Part shown: in pieces, positions 48,375-58,152 of the stretch
How the letters are laid out: the number at the start of each line of letters is the position of its first letter
Numbering within the stretch: the stretch's first letter is position 1
From: Flavobacteriales bacterium
GTDB lineage: Bacteria > Bacteroidota > Bacteroidia > Flavobacteriales_F > PHOS-HE28
Direction of reading: 5' to 3'
DNA length: 64,000 nucleotides
Assembly: GCA_016719225.1 (NCBI GenBank)
Contig: JADKAN010000001.1
Location: forward strand, 558,001-622,000
Notes under the pieces: generated by a model
Database searches by the model: none
What the model was told of the DNA's origin: nothing
The model's input: only the letters and a program-made list of their open reading frames with translations
Program-made: the position numbers and the translations under genes

Positions 48375-49319
48375 ATGCGGGTCCTTTTTCTCTCGGCGAT
48401 CATGGTGCACGCATTGTTGGCGGTGGGGCAGAAGCCGTCGGCCACGGGCACGGCTTCGCATACTGCCAGCTTTACCTACGCGAACGACTTCTTTACCGCG
48501 ACGGACCGCTATTTCACCCAAGGTGTGGGCCTCCGCTACGGCTCGCTTTCCCTAGGAACATCCTGGCTGTCCAAGCCGATGTTGCGTCTGCACGCCGACC
48601 CTTCCCCATGGTTGACCGTCCGCCTACAGCAGGACTGCTATACGCCCTCTAGCATCCGGACGGATACCATCCGCCCGTTGGACCAGCCCTTTGCCGCGGC
48701 CATCTACCTCGGACTGGAGGCCACCTCTTTGGTTGCGCTCACTGGTGTAAAGCTTTCCTCCAGCCTCATCGCCGGGGTGTTGGGCCCCTGCGCTTCCTGC
48801 ATGGAGGAACAGCAATGGATCCACCACGGCTTGGGCAACATCGAGCCGTTGGGCTGGCAGTATCAAGTGCATTCCGATGTGCTGCTCAACTACGGGGCCC
48901 TGCTCGAAAAGCGCCTCTTCAGCAGCAATTGGGCCGAAGGGCGCGGCGGACTGGCCGTCCAAGTGGGTACCTACCGGGACGATGCCACGGCCTCCTTCAC
49001 CTTGGCACTGGGCAAGGGCGCATCGGGCTTCACACCCCCACAACAGCGGCCCACAAAACCACAGTTCCGCGCCTTCGGGAATGCGGCACTCACCGTGGTG
49101 GGCTACGACGCTCCCCTGCAAGGCGGCATGTTCCAACGGGACAACCCCCACGTGCTCCCTGCGGACCGTATCGAACGGGTGGTGGCGGGCTACGGCTGGG
49201 GCGCCCGCTTCAACTACAAGGCCGTGGACCTCGAGTACCGGGAATGGTACATCGGCCGCACCTTCGAAGGTGGCCTCACCCACGGCTGGGGGACGGTGGT
49301 GTTGATGGGATGGTTTTAA
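48375..49319 (+). CDS. LpxR-like lipid A 3'-O-deacylase (DUF2219)
   Basis: 314 residues with a signal peptide (MRVLFLSAIMVHALLAVGQ). The LpxR barrel motifs are present: Y-A-N37-D38-F-F at the start of the mature protein (active-site Asn/Asp), TDRYFTQGVGLRYG, and a His pair at H150-H151 in QWIHHGLG (the catalytic His of LpxR), followed by PLGWQYQVHSDVLLNYG. LpxR is a 12-stranded outer-membrane hydrolase that removes 3'-acyl chains from lipid A. Homologues occur outside Proteobacteria but the reaction here is inferred. Confidence 0.88.
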   Translation: MRVLFLSAIMVHALLAVGQKPSATGTASHTASFTYANDFFTATDRYFTQGVGLRYGSLSLGTSWLSKPMLRLHADPSPWLTVRLQQDCYTPSSIRTDTIRPLDQPFAAAIYLGLEATSLVALTGVKLSSSLIAGVLGPCASCMEEQQWIHHGLGNIEPLGWQYQVHSDVLLNYGALLEKRLFSSNWAEGRGGLAVQVGTYRDDATASFTLALGKGASGFTPPQQRPTKPQFRAFGNAALTVVGYDAPLQGGMFQRDNPHVLPADRIERVVAGYGWGARFNYKAVDLEYREWYIGRTFEGGLTHGWGTVVLMGWF

Positions 49320-49486
49320 GCGTTGAACAACACCGATGAGCTAGCCGTTGCATGTTGGAAATACGCCTAACAAGGACTAGATCCATGGCTTTCTATCCGC
49401 ACCGAACTAAATGATCAGGTGAACCTCAACCGACCAGCATCGCCGCCTTCCGCGATATCCGTATCCCTACGGCCACGCCGAGCCGA

Positions 49487-50655
49487 TCAGCGTTTTCCTA
49501 TCCATTCTGGAATGTGGAAGAGCCGCCCGCTAAGGACTGCTTGCTGCGCTCCCCACTTGGCATTATTCGCGAACCGATCCAACGCATCGGGGATCTTCTC
49601 GTATTGCTCCTTCCGCATCCGAAATGTATCGTTCCATACCACCATTTTAGGCGGGATCAGGAAGTTGATCACCAACAGGGTTGCAACTATTCCACCGAAC
49701 CTTTTCGGACCCCACCTTTGGTGCAGTTCCCAGCAACTCAGCAGCACTGCGGGAAAGGCAAGAACCATTAAGCGCGTAGTGTCATGCGCTATTAGTTCTT
49801 GGCTGCAGACCGGAAGTATGATCAACGGATAGATCATGCACCTGCGTAGCGCCTTTGATACATGCTCATTACGAACGCCGCCATTGGCAATAGCCACATC
49901 ATTCTGAAGGACCAGAACAAGCCCCAAAGTGTGGGCCCTAATTCCCGGTAATTCACATTGACGTTGGCAGTGGTCAAGTAGTACGCTGGTCCGAGAACAC
50001 TTGGGTCCATACTAGTGGCCCAAACGCGGTAAAGGAGATAAGGGACCAAGAAGAGCGCTAGCCAGCCGAAAAATCGGATCGGTCGTCCATTGCTTGTTCT
50101 GTCCAAGTACTGGGTGTAAAGCACAGCCGGTAACAAGACCAGCGCCGATTCGTGGTTGCAAACAGCCACGGCGAAGGCAAGGGCTTTCCAACGAAGCGGA
50201 AATCGGGGAAGCAAGCATAGGAGAATAAAAAAGTAAGTGATCGCATCCGTGTATCCAGGTGCGTAGAGCGTGACGAACGCAGTACACGTAAAGGTGATCG
50301 CGGCACTTGTCAAAAGCGCATTGATCGGCAAAAGCCCTTTTCTCCGGGCGCTGAAGTAGCAAAGAGCGATCAAGGCAATGAGGAAGGACCAAGGCAATAG
50401 GACGAAAACAGGGCCACGTAAGAAAGTGAGATAGCCTAACAGCGGCCCGAAGAGCCGCAACCGCAACATGATCGGTGTGCTGGTGTCGAACGGCGCATTG
50501 GACAGTCGGGCATATTCGAAGCCCAATTATACTGGTTCGTACGATGGTCCTATGTAGACCGCCACAAGGAGAAAGAAGATCAGCCCGATGAACATAGCGA
50601 CCGGGATCCGACCTAAACGGATCTCCGTGCGCACCATTGAGCGGTTCAGCCACAT
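49487..50655 (-). pseudogene. broken polytopic membrane-protein gene
   Basis: Three pieces of one coding sequence on the minus strand. 50655-50530 codes MWLNRSMVRTEIRLGRIPVA... with one membrane helix and ends at an in-frame TAA (50527-50529). The next codons in the same frame (LGFEYARLSNAPFDTS...) continue a multi-helix protein to a TGA at 49834-49836. A second frame overlapping from about 49927 carries on with MIYPLIILPVCSQELIAHDTT...IPEWIGKR, ending at 49487. So there is an in-frame stop and one frameshift near 49840-49860. The whole (~380 residues, about 9 helices) resembles the membrane proteins used for polysaccharide or exopolysaccharide work; no motif allows a name. Sequencing or assembly error could explain one lesion; two make decay more likely. 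Confidence 0.72.
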
Positions 50656-50712
50656 TCCATACGTTGTTGATGGTGTACTGCTTGGTCTGCTGTTGTGCTT
50701 TCGCCAACCCGC

Positions 50713-51843
50713 CTAAATGCCTCTCGCGACCAAACCTGCGGCCTCACGTCCCACCCGTATCCCTACGGCCACACCGATACCGCCCAAGCCCGCCGCCAGC
50801 ACGGTGCGGGACGAGCGGCGTTCCACCAGCGGTGGGCCGCCTTGTTCGCGGAAACCCATTACGCCGCTCCAGCGCTGGGCGATGCGGAATTCCTTTTCCG
50901 GCAGGATCAGCGTGCGCAGCAGCTCCTCCAGTGCGTTCTGGATCTGCTGTGTAGTGCCGTCCAGATCGGTGGTTTCCCCGGCCATGTCCAAGTGGCGGCC
51001 GCCACCCAGCAGCACCCTGCCTTGGTAGTGCCGGAAGTAGTAGTAGCCTTCATCCACGTGGAAGGTGCCTGTCAGCGTCAACCCCGGTATTTCCTCCGTT
51101 AGCAGCACTTGCCCGCGCGCGGGCAGGATGCCACATCCGGGCACCAGGTGCCTGCTGAAACCGTTGGTGGCGAACACCACCTGCTTGGCCGTGCATACCG
51201 CGCCACCATCCAACTTCAGCGACACGCCATGCGCGTCCTCCTCCCAAGAGACCACCTTCGCGTTGAAGCGGACCTCCGAACCGGCTTCCTGCACCTTGCG
51301 GAGCAGTGCGCGCATGAGCATGCCACTGTCCACCGCACCTTCCAGCGCATTCCATGTGAGGTGCTCCGCGCTCAGGCCTAGAGCGGGGATCCGGTCGTCG
51401 GCCCGAACGAACACGTCCTTGCCAACGATGCCGCGCAACGCGGTGTTCAGCAGGTCGAACCGTTCCGCCACCCGCGTGTACAGCGGATCATCCTTCCGGA
51501 ACACCTCATATCCGCCCACGGGCTCAAAACCAATGGCTTCGTCGCCCAGTTCCTGCCGCAGTTCCAACAGCCCGCGCCAGCGCTCCTCCACGCGTTGCAT
51601 GGCCACCGTCTCGCCCAACGTGTCCAGATCGTGCAGCAGCTCGCTCGGGCTGCCGAAGCAGGCGAAGCCCGCATTCTTGACGCTCGCCCCAACCGGGTGC
51701 GGGCCGCTTTCCAACACCACCACCCGGTGGTCGGCGTGTTCCCGCAGGTAGTGCAGGGCCGTGAAGAGGCCGGTGATGCCCGCGCCCACCACCACAAGCG
51801 CGGTTTCCCCGCTGAAGGAACGATCTTCCCAAATGCTTCCCAT
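50713..51843 (-). CDS. FAD-dependent amine/amino-acid oxidoreductase (DAO family)
   Basis: 376 residues. N-terminal Rossmann dinucleotide motif VVVGAGITGLFTALHYL, then a substrate domain typical of glycine oxidase/sarcosine oxidase-type DAO enzymes (LDTLGETVAMQRVEERWRGLLELRQELG; VFATNGFSRHLVPGCGILPARGQVLLTEE) and a C-terminal FAD-binding GLGGIGVAVGIRVGREAAGLV. It oxidises amino groups with FAD; substrate unknown. Divergent from the repeat-protein gene across ~145 bases. Confidence 0.85.
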   Translation of the reverse strand: MGSIWEDRSFSGETALVVVGAGITGLFTALHYLREHADHRVVVLESGPHPVGASVKNAGFACFGSPSELLHDLDTLGETVAMQRVEERWRGLLELRQELGDEAIGFEPVGGYEVFRKDDPLYTRVAERFDLLNTALRGIVGKDVFVRADDRIPALGLSAEHLTWNALEGAVDSGMLMRALLRKVQEAGSEVRFNAKVVSWEEDAHGVSLKLDGGAVCTAKQVVFATNGFSRHLVPGCGILPARGQVLLTEEIPGLTLTGTFHVDEGYYYFRHYQGRVLLGGGRHLDMAGETTDLDGTTQQIQNALEELLRTLILPEKEFRIAQRWSGVMGFREQGGPPLVERRSSRTVLAAGLGGIGVAVGIRVGREAAGLVARGI

Positions 51844-51988
51844 GATGTTCCTGTTCTTGCTTGCGCCTGCTAAATTCGGCTATCGAAACCCGCGAGGTGG
51901 ACGTCCGTTGAACTTAACGGGCGTTACCACGCGCCAAAGTTGTTGTAAATTGCCGCTTATCCAGACCCGACCCCGCACCCCGCCCTGC

Positions 51989-54900
51989 ATGGCCGCAACC
52001 GCCTTTCGTCCGCTCCATTGGCTTTTCCTTGCCTTTTTCCTTTTGTTCGGACTGGCGGCGAACGCGCAGATCGACAACGTGTATGTGTACGGCACGGTAA
52101 AGGACTACAATACCTCGAAGAAGTTGGACGGCATCACCGTTTCCGTGCTGAAGGACGGTGCCAAATTCGCGCAGGTGGTCACCAGTGCCAACGGCAAATA
52201 CGAGTTCAACCTGGATTATGGGCATGACTACAAGCTCGTGTTCGAAAAGCCGGGCATGGTGGGCAAGAACGTGAGCATCAACACCACCAGTATTCCGGAG
52301 GGGGACCGTCAAGGGGGCTTGGCGATGAACGTGGAAATGACGCTGTTCCAAGAGTTGCCGGGCATCGATTTCAAGTTGCTGCAACAACCCATCGGGAAGT
52401 CGAAGTATGATCCGGAGACGAAGAACCTGGCGTGGGATCTCCAGTACACCGAGCAGATCCGCTCGGAGATGGAGCGCTTGCTGAAGGAATACGACGACAA
52501 GAAAAAGCGCGAGGCCGGTGCGGATGAATCCTACGCGAAGGCCATGAAGGCCGGAACCGATGCCATGACAGCGGCCGGATACGACAAGGCTGTGAAATCC
52601 TTTACCGAAGCGCTGGGCTACAAACCCGCTGATCCCGTGGCTACCGCGAAGTTGAGCGATGCACAGATCAAGCTGAACGAACTGAGCGCTGCCAGCAAGA
52701 AAGAGGCACAATACTCGGACTTGATCAAAACAGCGGACGCCTTGTTCGGCAAAAAGCAATACGAGGACGCGAAGGCGAAGTACCAGGAAGCTACGCAGGT
52801 GAAGGACCAGGAAGCCTATCCCAAACAGAAGGTGAAGGAATGTGATGCCTTCATCGACGACCTCGCCAAGAAGGCCGAAGCCGATAAGAAGGCCAAGGAA
52901 CTGGACGATAAGTTCAATGCCGCAATTGCCGCCGGGGATGCGGCTTTCAAGGCTGAGAAGTACGATCAGGCCAAGACGGGCTTCACCGAAGCGCAGGCCT
53001 TGAAGCCCGCTGAGAAATACCCGCCCGAACAGCTCGCTGCCATCGCCAAGAAATTGGATGAACAGGCCAAGAAGGCGGAAGAGGACGCTAAGAACAAAGA
53101 GATGGAGGCCAAGTACCAAGCCGCCATTACCGCCGGCGATGCCTCGTTCAAAAAAAACGACTACGATGCCGCGAAAGGCAAGTACAACGAGGCGTTGGGC
53201 CTGAAGGCAAAAGAGAAATACCCCACGGACCAGCTCGTTGAGATCGATAAGAAGCTGAAGGAACTGGCCGATAAGGCCGATGCCGATGCCAAAGCCAAGG
53301 AGCTGGAAGGGCAGTACCAAGCCGCCGTCGCAGCAGGTGATGCCGCCTTCAAGAGCGCGGATTATGATGCAGCGAAGGGTAAATACAACGAAGCCCTCGG
53401 TTTGAAGGCGAAGGAGAAATACCCCACGGACCAGCTTGCCGCGATTGAGAAAAAGTTGAAGGACATAGCCGATAAGGCCGACGCGGATGCCAAAGCCAAA
53501 GAGCAGGACGCCCAGTACCAAGCCGCTATAGCCGCTGCTGACGCCTCCTTCCAAACGGCCGACTACGATGCCGCGAAAGGCAAGTACAGCGAGGCGTTGG
53601 GCATGAAGCCGAAGGAGAAATATCCCACGGACCAACTCGCCGCCATCGCGAAAAAGGTGAAGGAACTGGCGGACAAGGCCGATGCGGATGCAAAAGCCAA
53701 GGCGCTAGACGAGCAGTACCAAAAGCTGGTGGACAATGCTGAAAAGCTCTTTGCCGATGCGTCCTTCACCGAAGCCAAGGCAAAATACCAAGAGGCCCTG
53801 GGGCTGAAACCCTCCGAGGCGAAGCCGAAGGAACGCATCGTGGAGATCGATGCCAAGCTCGCCGAACTCGCCCGCCAAGCGGATGAGAAGAAGAAGCAGG
53901 ACGAACTGGATGCGAAATACGCCGGCCTGATCAGCAGCGCCGATAAGTTCTTCAAGGACAAGAAGAACAGCGATGCGCTGAATAATTACAAGGATGCGCT
54001 GGGACTGAAAGCAGGTGAACAGTACCCGAAGGACCAGATCGCGGCCATTGAACAGCTGATGGACGCCAATGCCAAGGAGCAGGCGGAAAAGGACCGACTA
54101 GCACGCGAGGCCAAGGACAAGGACGACAAGTACAATGCCCTCATCAAGCAAGCGGACATCGAATTCAAGGCAAAGAGCTACGACGGTGCGTTGAGCGGTT
54201 ATGAGCAAGCATTGGACATCAAGGCGGATGAGAAATACCCCGCTGACCAGATCACGGCGATCCAGAAACTACAGGCCGAGCTGGCTTCCAAGAGCGCGGC
54301 GGATAGCCTGAAAGCCGCGCAGGACGCCGAGGAGCGCGCGCGACTGGATGCGGAGAAGCGTAGCAAGGAACAGTCTGCCGCCGAACTGCAAGGCCGCTAC
54401 GATGCCGCGATCGCCAAGGCCGATGCCGCGTTCAAAACGAAGGATTACGAACCCGCGCGCGACGGCTACAACGAAGCACTGGGCATCAAGGCCGATGAGA
54501 AGTATCCCAAGGACCAATTGGCGGCCATTGATGCTGCACTGGCACAATTGAGCGCGGCCGACAGCTTGGCCGCTGCTACTGCGGAAAAGGCCCGTCTGGA
54601 AGCGGAGGAGCGTGCGCGCTTGGATGCGGAGAAGCGCAGCAAGGAGCAGTCCGCCGCTGAACTGCAAGGCCGCTACGATGCCGCTATCGCCAAGGCCGAT
54701 GCCGCGTTCAAAACGCAGGATTACGACCCCGCTCGCGAAGGCTACAACGAAGCGCTCCGCATCAAGGCGGACGAGAAATATCCCAAAGGCCAATTGGCCG
54801 CCATTGATGCCGCACTGGCACAACTGAGCGCGGCGGACAGCTTAGCCGCTGCTGCTGCTGAAAAAGCAAGAATGGAAGCGGAGGCGGCCCGAAGCCAGGC

Positions 54901-56116
54901 CGATGCCGAAGCGGAAGGTAAGCGCCTGGCACTTGAGAAGGCCAAACAGGAGCGGGAAGGCCAGCAAGCCATTGATGATCGCTATGCCGAGGTGATCCGG
55001 AACGCGGACGCCAGCATGGCCTCGCAGGATTATTCCGCAGCTCGGGACCTGTATTCGCAAGCACTGGACATCAAGTCCACCGAGACCTACCCACAGGTGA
55101 AGATCGAACAGATCGACAAGTTGTTGGCGGAACAGGCCCGCTTGGAAGCGGAACGTGCCAAGGCCGAACAGGCGAAGGTGAAGACCCCCCCGCCGCCGGT
55201 GGCCACGGCTTCCATGGACAACCGCAAGGAGCTGGAAGCAGAGGATTTCATGCGCGAAGCACGCGAACGCGAGGACGCCGAGAAGTATGGCAAGATCAAG
55301 CGGTTGAAGGTGGCTGTGCAGGACCAAGCGGTCACAGGTCAGGAAGAGGCGAACAAGCGTCAGGAAGAAGACCTGAAAAGGAACCAGTCCGTAAGGGACG
55401 GATCCGCTTCACTTTACGAGGGAAGCGAGGAAATGCGCAAACGGAATGCGGAGGAACTGGAAGCCCTCCGACAAGCGTTGGCGGATCGTCAGGAATCGCT
55501 ACGCGCGCAAGGGGTCGCCCAAAGCCAGCAGGCATTGATGGTTGCCAATGCACAAATTGAGGCCCATGCGGATATGGTAACCGCACACCAAAAAGGAAGT
55601 AGCACGGCCGGAACCATCGAACAGCGCACCGCCGATGCCCAGAGCCACATGGAGGCAGTTGCTTCCGCCGCGCAGGAACGCACTGCCGCTGCCTATGCAC
55701 AGGTAGAGGTTGCGCAGCAGCAAGCAGTCGAAATGCAAGAGAAGGGATCCGGACTGGCTAGCAAACAGCAACAGGCCTCGGAACAGTTCAAGGAACAGGA
55801 GAGCATGCACCAACAGGAGTTGGCGAATGCCGGTAAGGACCGGAGTGCCGGGGAAAAGGAGCGCCTCAGCGGGATCAACGTCAATGCCCAGCGCTCCACC
55901 GCGGATTACGGTCGCAATAAGCTCGCCGAGGAATATCCACAAGGTGTTACCGAGGAAAGCTACACGGAAGGCAATAAGGTGATCATCCGTCGGGTGGTCG
56001 TGGAGGGCAACAAGGCCAATGCCTACAGCAAGGTGATCGCCAAGTGGGGGACGTTCTATTTCAAGGACGGGCAACCCATTTCCGAGCAGAACTGGTCGGT
56101 GAATACGGAACAGTAA
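51989..56116 (+). CDS. large exported protein with ~12 TPR-like repeats
   Basis: 1375 residues from the ATG at 51989 (MAATAFRPLHWLFLAFFLLFGLAANAQ, signal peptide). Next comes a carboxypeptidase-regulatory-like beta domain (VYVYGTVKDYNTSKKLDGITVSV), then from residue ~180 to ~1060 about twelve repeats of 67-103 residues, each beginning Y-x-x-x-I-x-x-A-D-x-x-F-x-x-x-x-Y-x-x-A-x-x-x-Y-x-x-A-L-x-x-K and ending in a coiled Lys/Glu/Ala linker. The C-terminal ~230 residues are helical, closing with RRVVVEGNKANAYSKVIAKW. It resembles TPR scaffolds of Bacteroidota envelopes; partner unknown. Neighbouring repeats are similar at DNA level, so copies are recent. Confidence 0.82.
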   Translation: MAATAFRPLHWLFLAFFLLFGLAANAQIDNVYVYGTVKDYNTSKKLDGITVSVLKDGAKFAQVVTSANGKYEFNLDYGHDYKLVFEKPGMVGKNVSINTTSIPEGDRQGGLAMNVEMTLFQELPGIDFKLLQQPIGKSKYDPETKNLAWDLQYTEQIRSEMERLLKEYDDKKKREAGADESYAKAMKAGTDAMTAAGYDKAVKSFTEALGYKPADPVATAKLSDAQIKLNELSAASKKEAQYSDLIKTADALFGKKQYEDAKAKYQEATQVKDQEAYPKQKVKECDAFIDDLAKKAEADKKAKELDDKFNAAIAAGDAAFKAEKYDQAKTGFTEAQALKPAEKYPPEQLAAIAKKLDEQAKKAEEDAKNKEMEAKYQAAITAGDASFKKNDYDAAKGKYNEALGLKAKEKYPTDQLVEIDKKLKELADKADADAKAKELEGQYQAAVAAGDAAFKSADYDAAKGKYNEALGLKAKEKYPTDQLAAIEKKLKDIADKADADAKAKEQDAQYQAAIAAADASFQTADYDAAKGKYSEALGMKPKEKYPTDQLAAIAKKVKELADKADADAKAKALDEQYQKLVDNAEKLFADASFTEAKAKYQEALGLKPSEAKPKERIVEIDAKLAELARQADEKKKQDELDAKYAGLISSADKFFKDKKNSDALNNYKDALGLKAGEQYPKDQIAAIEQLMDANAKEQAEKDRLAREAKDKDDKYNALIKQADIEFKAKSYDGALSGYEQALDIKADEKYPADQITAIQKLQAELASKSAADSLKAAQDAEERARLDAEKRSKEQSAAELQGRYDAAIAKADAAFKTKDYEPARDGYNEALGIKADEKYPKDQLAAIDAALAQLSAADSLAAATAEKARLEAEERARLDAEKRSKEQSAAELQGRYDAAIAKADAAFKTQDYDPAREGYNEALRIKADEKYPKGQLAAIDAALAQLSAADSLAAAAAEKARMEAEAARSQADAEAEGKRLALEKAKQEREGQQAIDDRYAEVIRNADASMASQDYSAARDLYSQALDIKSTETYPQVKIEQIDKLLAEQARLEAERAKAEQAKVKTPPPPVATASMDNRKELEAEDFMREAREREDAEKYGKIKRLKVAVQDQAVTGQEEANKRQEEDLKRNQSVRDGSASLYEGSEEMRKRNAEELEALRQALADRQESLRAQGVAQSQQALMVANAQIEAHADMVTAHQKGSSTAGTIEQRTADAQSHMEAVASAAQERTAAAYAQVEVAQQQAVEMQEKGSGLASKQQQASEQFKEQESMHQQELANAGKDRSAGEKERLSGINVNAQRSTADYGRNKLAEEYPQGVTEESYTEGNKVIIRRVVVEGNKANAYSKVIAKWGTFYFKDGQPISEQNWSVNTEQ
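54329..54880 (+). repeat. near-identical 276-bp tandem duplication inside the repeat-protein gene
   Basis: The segments beginning GAGGAGCG at 54329 and 54605 encode repeats 9 and 10 with their linkers and stay similar for the whole 276 bases (92 codons), with mostly silent changes. Confidence 0.75.
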
Positions 56117-56423
56117 GTCACCTTTGTAGGGTGGGCTTTCACGTGCGGTTGACCAGGAACGCCTCCATGAGCAGCGCAATGTCATGTCTGCACAGACTCA
56201 GCACCTGTGTTTTTCCACCGCACGTAAAAAGGCTGGAACGGAACGCTTCTGTTTCGATCGCGTTCCCGACCACCTAAACTCTCAAGATCAAGTAGTGATC
56301 GGTAGTGCGAGCCGCTTTTTCGTAGTGAATGCCGATCAAAGTTCCCTTGGATCGGCATTCAGACGTGATAGCGTATTTCGAAATGCTTAGCGCCTGCAGG
56401 CCTCCGTGGCTAACCGCTCCCGA
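56117..56423. other. non-coding gap with an 11-bp perfect inverted repeat
   Basis: Between the convergent repeat-protein and thiol-oxidoreductase genes. No gene seen. GAATGCCGATC at 56327-56337 and GATCGGCATTC at 56350-56360 form a hairpin with a 12-base loop but lack a T run, so it is a weak terminator candidate at most. The rest is unremarkable. Confidence 0.6.
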
Positions 56424-57902
56424 TCACTTCGCCTTTCTCTTTTCCAGTGACTTGATCAGCTCGACCATCTGGTCCACGTCCAACTGCTTGCCTACGATCT
56501 TGTGATCCTTGTCCATCAGGAAGAACTTCGGCGTGCTGTAAACATCCCACGTGTCCGCATAGTTCATGCTTTCGATGGTGGTGTATTTGGGGATGTAATT
56601 GTAGGAAGCCTTCTTCGCACCTTCATAAACGTGCCACGTCAGGCCCACATTGATCCAGTCCAGGTCGTTGGCCTTGATGAAGGTTTTCCAGTCGTTGTAC
56701 AACACGCTGTCCGTGGCCTTGGCGATGGCGAAAACGGCCACGTCCAATGGCTTCAACTTGGCTTTCCAGTCCTCGTGCAGCACCGGCAATACCTTTTTGC
56801 AGTGGCCGCAATGCGGATCCCAGAACACCAACAACACGTATTTGTTGGGCAGACTGTAGTACCCCTGCCAGTTCGCTTCCGTGGTGTCCGTTAAGATGAT
56901 GTCCTTGCCTGTGGCACCGATCACCAGGGGGGCCATCTTTTTGGCGCGCTCGCACAACTTGTCCAGCTTATCCTTTTCCATCCAAGTCGCTCTTCCCTTT
57001 CCCTCGGTGGGGCAGTAGTAGGTCTGCGCCATATGCACGAACACCGCATCCATGCCCATGATGTCGCTGGTCTCGTACTTGTACGTGATGCCGTTCACGG
57101 CGAATTTGAACAGTTCGCCATTGTCGTCCATGCGCCGGATCAGGTCGTCGGCGGCCATGTTGATGGTGTCCGGGATCTGCGGCACCACCTTGCTGATGTA
57201 TTCATCGAACTTGTTCTGGAATACTGGCGTACGCAGGTTGCGCGGGTCCTTCAGGTCGGTGTTGTCCCAGAAGTGCTGGCGGAAAGCGTAATAGCTCGCC
57301 GTGCTGTCCAAGGTTCCATCAGCCTTAAGCACCTGCGTGTTGTCAGGCTCGATGCTCATCTTCACGATGCTGGCCATGTAGGTGCCCGGATGATCCTTCA
57401 CCAACTGTTTCTGGTAGTCTTTCACTTCCTTATCCAAGGTAGCGAGCTGCTTCATGTAAGGACCCTTCGCGATGGGGTCCTCCAATCCGGCCATGGCCTT
57501 CTTCACGCTGTCCGCCGTTTGGCGCAGCGTAGCTAACTTCTTGATGTACCCCTGGAAGATCTGGTTCTCCTCGGACTTCACCACTTTCAAATGTTCATTC
57601 AGTGCGGTCGTGTCACTGGCCATTTCCACCACGGGCTCATTCACGATGAACTCGAAGTATTTCGGGCCGGGTATCACCACGGCATACACTCCGCTTTTAT
57701 AGCCAGAGACTCGGTTGAACACGGAAACACCTTTCGCGTTCGCCACGGTGGTGTCCGTGTAATAGAGCTTGTTGCCGAAGTAATTCGCCAAGAAGATCGT
57801 GTCGCCTGCGGTGCCGTCAACAGTGAACTGCAGCCGGCGTTTGTCCTGTGCGTGCAAGGAGGACAAGGCTAAGCTGACAAGCAGAAGTAAAGTGGTTCGC
57901 AT
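56424..57902 (-). CDS. exported thiol-disulfide oxidoreductase (TlpA/redoxin type) with DUF4369-like N-terminus
   Basis: 492 residues. Signal peptide MRTTLLLLVSLALSSLHAQ is followed by a beta-rich N-domain like DUF4369 (LQFTVDGTAGDTIFLANYFGNKLYYTDTT), a helical middle (NEHLKVVKSEENQIFQGYIKKLATLRQ), and a C-terminal thioredoxin fold with FWDPHCGHCKKVLPVLHEDW (C-G-H-C, about residue 363-366). The CGHC pair and a cis-Pro region later (TPKFFLMDKDHKIVGKQLD) support an active oxidoreductase facing the periplasm. It is typical of Bacteroidota, where such proteins help cytochrome maturation or disulfide repair. Confidence 0.9.
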   Translation of the reverse strand: MRTTLLLLVSLALSSLHAQDKRRLQFTVDGTAGDTIFLANYFGNKLYYTDTTVANAKGVSVFNRVSGYKSGVYAVVIPGPKYFEFIVNEPVVEMASDTTALNEHLKVVKSEENQIFQGYIKKLATLRQTADSVKKAMAGLEDPIAKGPYMKQLATLDKEVKDYQKQLVKDHPGTYMASIVKMSIEPDNTQVLKADGTLDSTASYYAFRQHFWDNTDLKDPRNLRTPVFQNKFDEYISKVVPQIPDTINMAADDLIRRMDDNGELFKFAVNGITYKYETSDIMGMDAVFVHMAQTYYCPTEGKGRATWMEKDKLDKLCERAKKMAPLVIGATGKDIILTDTTEANWQGYYSLPNKYVLLVFWDPHCGHCKKVLPVLHEDWKAKLKPLDVAVFAIAKATDSVLYNDWKTFIKANDLDWINVGLTWHVYEGAKKASYNYIPKYTTIESMNYADTWDVYSTPKFFLMDKDHKIVGKQLDVDQMVELIKSLEKRKAK

Positions 57903-57907
57903 GTGGG

Positions 57908-57915
57908 CAAAATTA
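57908..57915 (-). promoter_or_regulatory. -7 box directly before the thiol-oxidoreductase gene
   Basis: Minus strand TAATTTTG, then CCCAC, then ATG at 57902. The CCCAC spacer is the same as before the DUF493 gene. Confidence 0.6.
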
Positions 57916-58152
57916 GAGGTGGGGGCAGGCGGGTAAGGACTGTTAACGATCCTTTGACGCTTTCGATGAGGAAGAGGTTATTCCGTTGAGCGATTTTAGC
58001 ATTTCAAACGACGTGCCGCAAGGATAGGAGTGAAGAAGCCGGTGCGCCGAACAGTAAAAGAAAATGGGCTCGAATTGAAGGAGACCTCACGGGAGCTGGG
58101 GAATTGCGAATGGCAGCCGTGCTTGCGACTTGCTCAGCCCCTGCAAACGCGA

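Noticed and set aside
51914..53635. 573-codon minus-strand frame opposite the repeat-protein gene
   Set aside because: Hydrophobic low-complexity antisense of a Lys/Ala/Glu repeat region; expected by codon mirroring.
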